Shown in pieces: positions 7,185-13,731 of a stretch of DNA of 16,363 nt. How positions within the stretch are numbered: the first letter of the stretch is position 1; every line of letters starts with the position of its first letter. Origin of the DNA: an uncultured Bacilli bacterium (GTDB lineage Bacteria > Bacillota_I > Bacilli_A > RF39 > UBA660); contig CAKOHL010000015.1 in assembly GCA_934085635.1 (NCBI GenBank), forward strand, positions 1 through 16,363. Direction: 5' to 3'. Under the pieces are notes generated by a model, which was given only the letters and a program-made list of their open reading frames with translations, made no database searches and was not told the origin of the DNA. A program made the position numbers and the translations under genes.

Positions 7185-7871
7185 TTATTTACAAGTCTCA
7201 CTTATTTTTAATGGTATTTTGTAACTTGTTGTTTTACCTTCTTTGTCTTTTGCACTTATTTCAATGTATAGGCTGTTGTTTGTGTAGTTAGTGCAGCTTT
7301 TTGAGAAGTCTTTTAGGTCGAATTCTATTTTTTCTAGATATTCTTCAAGACTGATGTTTTTTTCGTTTTTGCAAGTTTCTAATACTTTGGTAGTGTCTCC
7401 TCTTTTTTCATATAGGTTGCATTCTAGACTGTCATAAACCGTATTGTCTTTTTTCCCACAGTATGTTAGGTTTGATAGGTGCAAGTGACTGTTATTGCCT
7501 GCATATACTAAGGAACCATATATGTTGAATTCTTTGCAATCTGATGTTACGTTTTTAAATTTTATGTCATTTTTTATAAAGTGCAAAACTAGTATGATAA
7601 TTGTGCTCATTACTATTAATGTTATTAGTATATAGAATAATGTATTTTTTTTGTTTGTTTTCTTTTCTTCTCCATTTAGTACACTATCTAAACTTATTTT
7701 GTAATCACTACATATTTGTTTTAATAATTGTATGTCTGGTATGTTTTTACCATTTTCCCATTTGCTTACTGCTTGGTAACTTACTCCATATTTTTCAGCA
7801 AATTCACTTTGAGTTAGATTAGCTTTTTTTCTTAAGCTTTTTATTAACTCTCCTACTTTTTCTTGGTTCAT
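7185..7871 (-). CDS. Membrane-spanning XRE-family transcriptional regulator
   Basis: This 228-residue protein has an XRE/Cro-type helix-turn-helix at its N-terminus (about 6-62: LIKSLRKKANLTQSEFAEKY, then SYQAVSKWENGKNIPD), one membrane segment (about 77-99) and an extracellular domain of about 125 residues with six cysteines (112, 138, 151, 167, 193, 227). This arrangement suggests DNA binding inside and sensing outside, though a ligand or protease partner is not visible. It is the last gene of the operon; its ribosome binding site TAGGAG uses the stop codon of the DUF368 gene, nine bases away. It may regulate the operon it belongs to or a distant envelope regulon; this is inference. Confidence 0.88.
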   Translation of the reverse strand: MNQEKVGELIKSLRKKANLTQSEFAEKYGVSYQAVSKWENGKNIPDIQLLKQICSDYKISLDSVLNGEEKKTNKKNTLFYILITLIVMSTIIILVLHFIKNDIKFKNVTSDCKEFNIYGSLVYAGNNSHLHLSNLTYCGKKDNTVYDSLECNLYEKRGDTTKVLETCKNEKNISLEEYLEKIEFDLKDFSKSCTNYTNNSLYIEISAKDKEGKTTSYKIPLKISETCK

Positions 7872-7880
7872 TTTGTTCTC

Positions 7881-8729
7881 CTATTTGTCGAATACTTTGT
7901 ATACTAAGTATGTATTAGAACACATTAGTATTAAACCAATTATGTAGTGAAGTGTGTTTGGTGGAAACTGCATTACTTCATATAATACACTTATTATACT
8001 TGATAATACAAATCCAATGATAGCATAGTATGTTTCTCTTTTGTAGTGTTTTAGGCACCATTCTATTATTTTTGATATTAGGACTATTCCGATTATTACA
8101 CCAACCATAAATATTAGCATTAGTACGATGTTTGTTCCTAAGTTTTTGAATGATGTTATTTCGTTTACCATTTTAAGTACAGGTTCATAGTAACCTAAAA
8201 GCATAAGAGTGAATGAACCACTTATTCCTGGCACCACCATTGTTACTGCGGCGATTATGCCTACTAAGCCAAGCATTATGTAGTCTTTAGTATTCATTAT
8301 ATCGAATGTGATGTTTGAACTACTTTTATGGAATATTAGCATTAGTAGTACTATGATTATTCCTACTAGCATTAGTGAAAAATCTTTTAAGTTTGGCACT
8401 GTTCCTTTTACATTTTTGATTAGTGAAGGTATTCCTCCAATTATCATTCCTAGGAAGATTAGTATTGTTATTATAGGTGCTTTGTCTAGACCTATTTCTA
8501 TTATTTTTGCAAATATTGCTACTGAGAATACTACTCCTAATACGATTGGAAATAGGTATGCAAAGTATTTTTTAAAGTTATCTAGCCCTTTATAGAAATT
8601 GCTTGCTGCTTCAATTAAGTCTTCATATATTCCAAGTAATACTGCAAGTGTTCCCCCGCTTACTCCCGGTATTATGAATGCAATTCCTAAAACGATTCCC
8701 TTTATAAATAAAGTTATTTTTTCTTTCAT
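7881..8729 (-). CDS. DUF368 (PopT-type) undecaprenyl-phosphate translocase
   Basis: This 282-residue polytopic membrane protein has the two related half motifs typical of DUF368: IPGVSGGTLAVLLGIYE (20-36) and VPGISGSFTLMLLGYYE (166-182), consistent with an internal inverted duplication. DUF368 members (PopT) were recently shown to move undecaprenyl phosphate back across the membrane so that the lipid carrier can be reused in peptidoglycan and other envelope polymer synthesis. The length is normal. The start follows GAAAGGAAA. It lies two bases after the PAP2 phosphatase gene, whose likely job is to make undecaprenyl phosphate from the pyrophosphate on the outer face. The two would therefore act in sequence; the substrate of this particular pair is inferred from family knowledge. 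Confidence 0.9.
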   Translation of the reverse strand: MKEKITLFIKGIVLGIAFIIPGVSGGTLAVLLGIYEDLIEAASNFYKGLDNFKKYFAYLFPIVLGVVFSVAIFAKIIEIGLDKAPIITILIFLGMIIGGIPSLIKNVKGTVPNLKDFSLMLVGIIIVLLMLIFHKSSSNITFDIMNTKDYIMLGLVGIIAAVTMVVPGISGSFTLMLLGYYEPVLKMVNEITSFKNLGTNIVLMLIFMVGVIIGIVLISKIIEWCLKHYKRETYYAIIGFVLSSIISVLYEVMQFPPNTLHYIIGLILMCSNTYLVYKVFDK

Positions 8730-8731
8730 AG

Positions 8732-9361
8732 TTATTTCCTTTCTAAATTTATATTTGTTATTTTGTAGTATCTTATAAACATTACTAGCGACAACGTTCC
8801 TAAAACTAAAGAAGCAAGTACATCACTTAAGTAGTGAACTCCTAGGTATAGTCTTGAGAAAGCTATTAATGAAATTAGTAAAGTTAGTAGTACCTCAAAC
8901 ATTATTTTATGATGTTTCTTTAGGTTACTGTTTGATATAAAGTATATTAGTATTCCATAGAATACTACTGCGCATATTGTGTGACCACTTGGAAATGAGT
9001 AATCACTTGGCATTTTTATTAGTGCTTCACTTGGTCTTTCTCTTTTTATTATATTTTTAAATATTGTACTTATTAGGAATGTAATAGATAACGGAAGTGA
9101 TGTGTAAAGAAATAGTTTTTTGTTTACAAATATAAATACTATAAGAATAGCTATATAAAAATATACACTTCCCATATAAGTTATTCCTGTTAGAATGTTA
9201 GTAACTGTTTCTTTATTAACAAAATTCATTATTTTATTGTGGATATAAGTATCAAATGTTAATAACTCATAAGTAAAGTGTTTTTTTACTAATATAAATG
9301 TTAATAAGAGTAAAATAATTGTTAATAAATAGTACTTGTTAACATTAACAAATTTTTTCAT
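8732..9361 (-). CDS. PAP2-family membrane phosphatase (undecaprenyl-pyrophosphatase type)
   Basis: The protein has about six membrane segments and the three phosphatase motifs of the PAP2 superfamily: KNIIKRERP (104-112), PSGH (126-129) and SRLYLGVHYLSD (171-182), with His129 and His178 as catalytic histidines (numbering from the longer start). Such enzymes (BcrC, PgpB) dephosphorylate undecaprenyl pyrophosphate or related lipid phosphates on the outer membrane face. Two in-frame ATGs exist, at 9367 and 9361. I chose 9361 because the ribosome binding site AAAGAGG lies eight bases before it but only two before the other. That site overlaps the stop of the ZIP gene. The DUF368 translocase follows after two bases, so coupled expression and a shared lipid-carrier task are likely. 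Confidence 0.9.
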   Translation of the reverse strand: MKKFVNVNKYYLLTIILLLLTFILVKKHFTYELLTFDTYIHNKIMNFVNKETVTNILTGITYMGSVYFYIAILIVFIFVNKKLFLYTSLPLSITFLISTIFKNIIKRERPSEALIKMPSDYSFPSGHTICAVVFYGILIYFISNSNLKKHHKIMFEVLLTLLISLIAFSRLYLGVHYLSDVLASLVLGTLSLVMFIRYYKITNINLERK

Positions 9362-9374
9362 AGTCATTACCTCT

Positions 9375-10121
9375 TTATAAAACTAGTGATATTGCCATTA
9401 AAACTATTCCTAAAAGCATTGCTATGTTTCTTGTTTTCTTTTCTTTTACATTTTTTATCATTGGTAAGAATTCAAAGAATGCAATGTATATTATCATACC
9501 AAATGTGAATGATAGGAAACTTCCTAGTACTACTGGGTTTAGTAATGAGTCATTTAGTTTGTATAATAGTAATGCTCCGAATAAGTAGGAACTTCCTATT
9601 AGAATAAGATATAGTAGTGTTTTTGTTTTACCATATACTTTTTCGAATGTACTAGAAAGTGTTAGTCCTAGAGGTATGTTGTGAAGCGCGATTCCTAACA
9701 TCAATATTACCGCTACTTCATAACTTGATAATACTGATGTGTATAGTGTCATTCCTTCAATAAAGTTGTGAACTACTAAGAATAAGCAAGTTATTAGAGA
9801 TATGTGTTTGTAGTGTGAGTTTTCATTTTTGTGTTCATGGTGTCCAGTTAGTACATCGCTTGCTATTACTATTCCAAAGCCTAGTATACTAAAGCAAGAA
9901 GTGTATATTATTCCTTTCATAGTACCCACTACACCTTTAAAGTATTCGAATGCTTCTGGTACTAGGTGTAATATTCCTAGGAGTACTAAAACTACGAATC
10001 CTAAGCTTACACTAAATGTAGTGACTTTGCTGTTGTTTTTTGTACTGAATACTATTAGTGCTCCGATTAGGAGTGAGAATATGCTAAATGCACTTAATAC
10101 TAATGTTACAAATAGTTCCAT
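9375..10121 (-). CDS. ZIP-family divalent metal transporter
   Basis: This 248-residue protein has about eight hydrophobic segments and the ZIP hallmark in two helices: HNFIEGM (118-124) and HNIPLGL (147-153). A histidine-rich loop (GHHEHKNENSHYKH, 93-106) sits between helices three and four, as in many zinc transporters. The second hallmark normally reads HNIPEG; here the Glu is replaced by Leu151, so one metal-coordinating side chain is missing and metal choice or site number may be altered. The start follows AAGGAGG, an almost perfect ribosome binding site that overlaps the stop of the ATP-grasp gene. In this operon it might supply zinc or manganese to envelope enzymes; that is inference. 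Confidence 0.88.
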   Translation of the reverse strand: MELFVTLVLSAFSIFSLLIGALIVFSTKNNSKVTTFSVSLGFVVLVLLGILHLVPEAFEYFKGVVGTMKGIIYTSCFSILGFGIVIASDVLTGHHEHKNENSHYKHISLITCLFLVVHNFIEGMTLYTSVLSSYEVAVILMLGIALHNIPLGLTLSSTFEKVYGKTKTLLYLILIGSSYLFGALLLYKLNDSLLNPVVLGSFLSFTFGMIIYIAFFEFLPMIKNVKEKKTRNIAMLLGIVLMAISLVL

Positions 10122-10130
10122 AGTTCCTCC

Positions 10131-11144
10131 TTATATGTCCATATATTTTCTGAATTTAGGTAAGTCTCCAGTTTTAATTCCAGATATACTTGGTTTTACT
10201 TGGAATATGCCTGGATATTGGTTTCCTTCAACTACTACTATTCCTTTTTCAGTTATTACTATGTCCCAACCTACATATCTTATAGATGGCACGACTTTAC
10301 TTATTTTTCTTATAAATGGTAATATTTCTTCGTAATGAGGAATTTTAAATCCTACTATATTTTCGTGTGTACTTGGGTGCTTTTCAAAGACGTTTCCTTT
10401 TTCATCTATTGCTGGAACGTATACTACGCCTTCTTCATTTACAAATGTATACATACCACCACTACTGAAGTTGTCAACTTTTCCATTGTTTCCAATTCTT
10501 AAAATTGTACTTAATATGTGAGCTTCTCCATATTTATCTAGAAAGCTTATTATTCTTATTGTGTTTACACTTCCACTATATAATTTGTTTAAATCTTTAT
10601 GTTGATATATGTATTCTTCTAATACATATTGTTCTTTTTTCATTATAGAGTTGTATATTTTTAGTGTGTTGTATTCATTTTTTAATTTACTTTTATCAAT
10701 TGTTATTATGTCTATACCTTTTCCACCACAGTTATCTATTGGCTTACATACTATTTTGTCTTTGTCAGATATAAATTCTTTAAATTCTTTAAAACTTGCT
10801 TCTCTTAAATCGATGAATTCTCTTCCTAAGTATTTTTTAAATATTTTATTAAATTCACCTTTATCATCTAAGTAATGCCAATCTTCTTTTTTATTGTATT
10901 TTTTTACTATGTCGTTGTTGTATTTTCCAGTTAGATATGTTTTTCTTTCTTCTTTATTTAGTAAATAAAATTCAAATTCGAAGTAGTCCATATAGCCACT
11001 TCCATATAATAGTGCACATTTTGCCATGTCGAACAAGATATAAAATGTACTTTTGTTGATCATCTTACCTATTTTACTAGCGTGATTATAATATTCTTTA
11101 AAGCGCATATTTTTAATTTTTTTAAATATATATTTAATTTTCAT
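10131..11144 (-). CDS. ATP-grasp enzyme of the sugar-transfer-associated type
   Basis: This 337-residue protein has an ATP-grasp core resembling the family named sugar-transfer-associated ATP-grasp (PF14397). Visible elements are VCKPIDNCGGKGI (132-144) with a nucleotide-binding Lys and glycine loop, VLEEYI (174-179), NTIRIIS (194-200), IGNNGKVDNFSSGG (217-230), and the metal-binding end VGWDIVITEKGIVVVEGN (291-308). The N-terminal 110 residues are helical and basic with no known motif. Family members occur in cell-surface polysaccharide clusters and are thought to ligate a carboxylate to an amine or hydroxyl, but the reaction is unproven. It is the first gene of the five-gene operon and follows a TTTACT-17-TATAAT promoter and a GAGAGGTAAG ribosome binding site. 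Confidence 0.88.
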   Translation of the reverse strand: MKIKYIFKKIKNMRFKEYYNHASKIGKMINKSTFYILFDMAKCALLYGSGYMDYFEFEFYLLNKEERKTYLTGKYNNDIVKKYNKKEDWHYLDDKGEFNKIFKKYLGREFIDLREASFKEFKEFISDKDKIVCKPIDNCGGKGIDIITIDKSKLKNEYNTLKIYNSIMKKEQYVLEEYIYQHKDLNKLYSGSVNTIRIISFLDKYGEAHILSTILRIGNNGKVDNFSSGGMYTFVNEEGVVYVPAIDEKGNVFEKHPSTHENIVGFKIPHYEEILPFIRKISKVVPSIRYVGWDIVITEKGIVVVEGNQYPGIFQVKPSISGIKTGDLPKFRKYMDI

Positions 11145-11165
11145 AACTTACCTCTCGTACAAATA

Positions 11166-11194
11166 ATTATAATAAAAAGTAAGAAAAAAGTAAA
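11166..11194 (-). promoter_or_regulatory. Promoter of the five-gene envelope operon
   Basis: On the minus strand TTTACT (11194-11189) and TATAAT (11171-11166) are separated by 17 bases. The -35 box lies in the 3' arm of the terminator stem of the upstream nuclease gene, so both signals share bases. The -10 box is 21 bases from the ATP-grasp start. Confidence 0.65.
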
Positions 11195-11232
11195 CCAATA
11201 TTATTAAAATTAATAGTTATTTTGGCTTACTT
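11181..11232 (-). terminator. Terminator of the nuclease gene
   Basis: On the minus strand AAGTAAGCCAA (from 11232) pairs with TTGGTTTACTT (ending 11188) over 11 bases with one G-U pair, around an AT-rich middle that can pair further. A run of six T follows. It starts about 12 bases after the nuclease stop codon. Confidence 0.8.
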
Positions 11233-11244
11233 ATTTAGACATTT

Positions 11245-11949
11245 TTAGTCGGTTAGTTTGCTTTCTCCTGTTTGGTAGTTTATTGTTATTCCGTCTTGAA
11301 CATTGTATACGAAAACATTAAATTTTATTCCTGCTCCTTTATCTTCTACTGATTCTGCTTCAATCATTACTCCTCTTATTAGTAGTTCGTCATCTTTAAA
11401 TATTGGAGTTACCCTATAAAGTACGTGATTGTTAGTTTCTTTTATGTATTCGGCTACTTTGTTTTCCCATTTGATCATTCCTTTTGTGTTCATTTGTCTA
11501 GTGCAGGTTGCTAAGTTTCTTTCATTATCATTTTCTCCTGTTAGTTGATAGCCTATTAAGTGGCATCTGTTATATAAATATTTGCCAGGGATGATGTCAT
11601 ATTTTATTGTATGCCATCCTGTTGGTTTAATACCCCCTATACTTTCTCTTTCAGCAGTAGGCATTAAGTCTTTACCTATATTGGCATACGCTACCCCGAC
11701 TCTACCAAGGCTATCTAAGCTACTATATTTTTCAAAGGAATCGGTGGTTTTATCTTCTTCATTAAAGTATGGGATGTTGTTATTAATTTCCACATAGTCT
11801 TTACCACTATACTCGGGTACTTCTTCTATTTTGTAAGATACGCTTTCTTTGAATAAGTTATTTAAAATATTATTTATGTCTTCTTCGCAGTATAGGTATA
11901 TAAATGAAAGAGTTAGTAATATTATTAATAGTTTTTTTAGTGTTTTCAT
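11245..11949 (-). CDS. Exported DNA/RNA non-specific endonuclease
   Basis: This 234-residue protein has an N-terminal signal peptide or anchor (about 4-20, followed by Cys21) and a beta-beta-alpha-metal nuclease domain. YNRCHLIGYQLTG (126-138) contains the catalytic His130; here the classical DRGH reads NRCH, a variant I recall from streptococcal relatives. NLATCTRQMN (145-154) supplies the metal-binding Asn154, equivalent to Asn191 of pneumococcal EndA, and WENKVAEYI (161-169) the helix with Glu162. Such enzymes degrade nucleic acid outside the cell, for nutrient scavenging, competence or biofilm control. Nothing here decides among these. The gene is a single transcript with an extended -10 promoter, AAAAGGAG as ribosome binding site and a strong terminator. 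It is divergent from the symporter gene. Confidence 0.88.
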   Translation of the reverse strand: MKTLKKLLIILLTLSFIYLYCEEDINNILNNLFKESVSYKIEEVPEYSGKDYVEINNNIPYFNEEDKTTDSFEKYSSLDSLGRVGVAYANIGKDLMPTAERESIGGIKPTGWHTIKYDIIPGKYLYNRCHLIGYQLTGENDNERNLATCTRQMNTKGMIKWENKVAEYIKETNNHVLYRVTPIFKDDELLIRGVMIEAESVEDKGAGIKFNVFVYNVQDGITINYQTGESKLTD

Positions 11950-11968
11950 ATGATACTCCTTTTAATTC

Positions 11969-11977
11969 ATTATATCA
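11969..11977 (-). promoter_or_regulatory. Extended -10 promoter of the nuclease gene
   Basis: On the minus strand the bases read TGATATAAT, a perfect -10 with TGn extension, 19 bases before the nuclease start codon. No good -35 is visible. It stands back to back with the symporter promoter in a 64-base divergent region. Confidence 0.6.
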
Positions 11978-11989
11978 TACTTATTTTAA

Positions 11990-11995
11990 TATAAT
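11990..11995 (+). promoter_or_regulatory. -10 box of the symporter gene
   Basis: TATAAT lies 18 bases before the start codon at 12014. The implied transcription start falls next to the ribosome binding site AAAGGAG (12003-12009), giving a leader of only about 12 bases. The -35 region is weak. Confidence 0.5.
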
Positions 11996-12013
11996 TATTA
12001 TGAAAGGAGATAA

Positions 12014-13252
12014 ATGAAAAAGGTTTACAAAAATTATAAGAGTATGTTTTTTCTTTTAGTCGGCATTATTTTAGGTGGAGTCATAGGTGTGATTTTTAAA
12101 GAAAAGGCTTCGGTTTTAGCACCATTTGGTAATCTTTTTATCAATATGTTACTGGTCATTATAGTACCACTTATTTTTTTAACTATTAGTACTTCTATAG
12201 GGAGTATGAATGCACCCAAGAGGTTCGGGAAGATTGTTGTTACTACTATTTTAGTTTTTGTTGTTACTTCTGTTATTAGTACACTTATTGGGCTTATGTT
12301 TACTAGGGTTAGACTCGTTGATGTTAAGGATTCAAACAAAATTATAGAGAGTCTTAATTATGATAGTAGTGAAAAGAATGAAAGTATTAATTTTCTTGAT
12401 AAGACAGTGAATACTATTAGTACGAATGACTTTGTTAATTTACTTTCTAAGGATAATTTGATTGCTTTGATAGTTTTTTCATCTTTAGTAGGGTTTGCTA
12501 TTTTGAAGTGCAAGGAGAAGGCTAAACCATTTTTGAATGTGCTTGTTAGTATGAATGAGGTTCTGCAGAAAGTTATTAAAATTATTATGTATTATGCACC
12601 GGTGGGGCTTGGATGTTATTTTGCCAGTTTTGTAGGAAATTTCGGGTCTAGTATTGGAGTCGGGTATTTAAAGACATTTGTTATTTATGTTCTCGCTTCA
12701 CTTTTTGTGTATTTCATTGTTTATTCTGTTTATGTGTTTTTAAGTGCTGGAGTTAAGGGACTTAAGAACTATTGGAAAAATATTTTACCACCTACACTCA
12801 CTGCTTTGTCTACGTGTTCTTCTGCTGCATCTATTCCATCAAATACTATGTGTGCTAAGAAGATTGGGGTTAAAAGTGACGTTGCTGATATGGTAGTGCC
12901 TCTTGGAACTTCATTTCATAAGGATGGGTCAATTGTCGGAAGCACGTTTAAGATTATGTTTTTAGTTTACTTATTTAATTCAAGTATTTCTTCTGGCAAG
13001 ATTATTTTAGTTAGTTTAGTTGCTACCCTTCTTGTTACAGCTATTCCTATAGGTGGTGGTACGATTTCTGAGATGCTTATTATTACTTCTTTAGGTTTTC
13101 CGGTGGCGGCTTTACCTATTTTAACTATTATTGCTACTATTATTGATGCTCCTGCGACTGTTCTTAATGTAGTTGGTGACTCTGCAAGTGCGATGATGGT
13201 TTCAAGAATTGTTGATGGAAAGGAATTTGTGAATTCTGTTAATAATAGTTAA
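12014..13252 (+). CDS. SLC1/DAACS-family amino-acid:cation symporter
   Basis: This 412-residue protein has the membrane pattern and signatures of the glutamate-transporter fold. VPLIFLTIST lies in helix 2, the serine-rich re-entrant loop STCSSAASIPSNT is at 266-278, PLGTSFHKDGS (297-307) corresponds to the PLGATINMDGT sodium site, and IDAPATVLNVVGDSAS (377-392) to the substrate-binding helix 8. Aligning NVVGD with NVTGD of GltPh, Asp378 (equivalent to Asp394), Asn385 and Asp389 are kept, but the Arg that holds the acidic side chain (Arg397 in GltPh) is Ala381. The substrate is therefore probably not glutamate or aspartate but a neutral or other amino acid. NMDGT reads HKDGS, so ion coupling may also differ. 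It is a single-gene transcript with a perfect AAAGGAG ribosome binding site. Confidence 0.9.
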   Translation: MKKVYKNYKSMFFLLVGIILGGVIGVIFKEKASVLAPFGNLFINMLLVIIVPLIFLTISTSIGSMNAPKRFGKIVVTTILVFVVTSVISTLIGLMFTRVRLVDVKDSNKIIESLNYDSSEKNESINFLDKTVNTISTNDFVNLLSKDNLIALIVFSSLVGFAILKCKEKAKPFLNVLVSMNEVLQKVIKIIMYYAPVGLGCYFASFVGNFGSSIGVGYLKTFVIYVLASLFVYFIVYSVYVFLSAGVKGLKNYWKNILPPTLTALSTCSSAASIPSNTMCAKKIGVKSDVADMVVPLGTSFHKDGSIVGSTFKIMFLVYLFNSSISSGKIILVSLVATLLVTAIPIGGGTISEMLIITSLGFPVAALPILTIIATIIDAPATVLNVVGDSASAMMVSRIVDGKEFVNSVNNS

Positions 13253-13258
13253 TGTTAT

Positions 13259-13300
13259 AAAAAAGGCAAGTAACTTTAAATTATTTGCCTTTTTGTTTTT
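13259..13300. terminator. Bidirectional terminator between symporter and Nudix genes
   Basis: AAAAAGGCAAGTAA (13260-13273) pairs with TTATTTGCCTTTTT (13281-13294) over 14 bases with one wobble pair and a 7-base loop. T runs follow on both strands, so it serves the two convergent transcripts. Its right arm overlaps the last codons of the Nudix gene. Confidence 0.9.
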
Positions 13301-13718
13301 CGTATATTAAATTGTTTTCTATGCAATAAGGTACAACTTTGTGTTTTAGTGTGTTCGATAAAATATTTATATCATCATCTATTTTGAACCACTTAAATTT
13401 TTCGATTTCTTCTGATGTTGTTAATTCTCCTTTTAACTCATCTGTGTACATAAAAACGTAAAAATGTATTTTTGTTTTTTGGTCACTTGTTGCTATTTCG
13501 TAAAAGTCCATTATAAATTCAAATTTATTTTCATCAAACATTGCTTTTTCTCCAAGTTCTTCCTTGCATTCTCTTATCGCTGCTTCTAGTGGTGTTTCAT
13601 CTTTTTCCACTGATCCACCAATCATTTGATATGTGGGTCTTTTTCTTGGTTTATCTATCAATAATTTGCCTTCGTTAAAAAACATTGTACCTACTACTTT
13701 TTTCTCTTCGTTATTCAT
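13281..13718 (-). CDS. Nudix hydrolase
   Basis: This 145-residue protein carries a complete Nudix box, G35-SVEKD-E41, then seven residues, then RECKEELG (49-56), with the metal-binding glutamates Glu50, Glu53 and Glu54. The length is typical of a stand-alone Nudix domain, and FKWFKIDDD near residue 117 is the usual late strand and turn of the fold. Family members hydrolyse nucleoside diphosphates linked to another moiety; the substrate cannot be read from the sequence. The ribosome binding site AAAAGGAG lies only a few bases after the stop of the upstream Fic gene (13-base gap), so the two are co-transcribed. A role in processing nucleotides related to Fic chemistry is possible but unproven. 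Confidence 0.9.
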   Translation of the reverse strand: MNNEEKKVVGTMFFNEGKLLIDKPRKRPTYQMIGGSVEKDETPLEAAIRECKEELGEKAMFDENKFEFIMDFYEIATSDQKTKIHFYVFMYTDELKGELTTSEEIEKFKWFKIDDDINILSNTLKHKVVPYCIENNLIYEKQKGK

Positions 13719-13731
13719 AGTTTCTCCTTTT

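Noticed and set aside
8732..9367. Longer PAP2 start at 9367
   Set aside because: The ribosome binding site is only two bases from that ATG but eight bases from the ATG at 9361.
9829..10335. 168-codon open frame on the plus strand
   Set aside because: It crosses the ZIP and ATP-grasp genes on the opposite strand, has no ribosome binding site, and has no recognisable domain; a shadow frame.
12034..12339. 101-codon open frame on the minus strand
   Set aside because: It is antisense to the symporter gene, which has clear family motifs and a perfect ribosome binding site.
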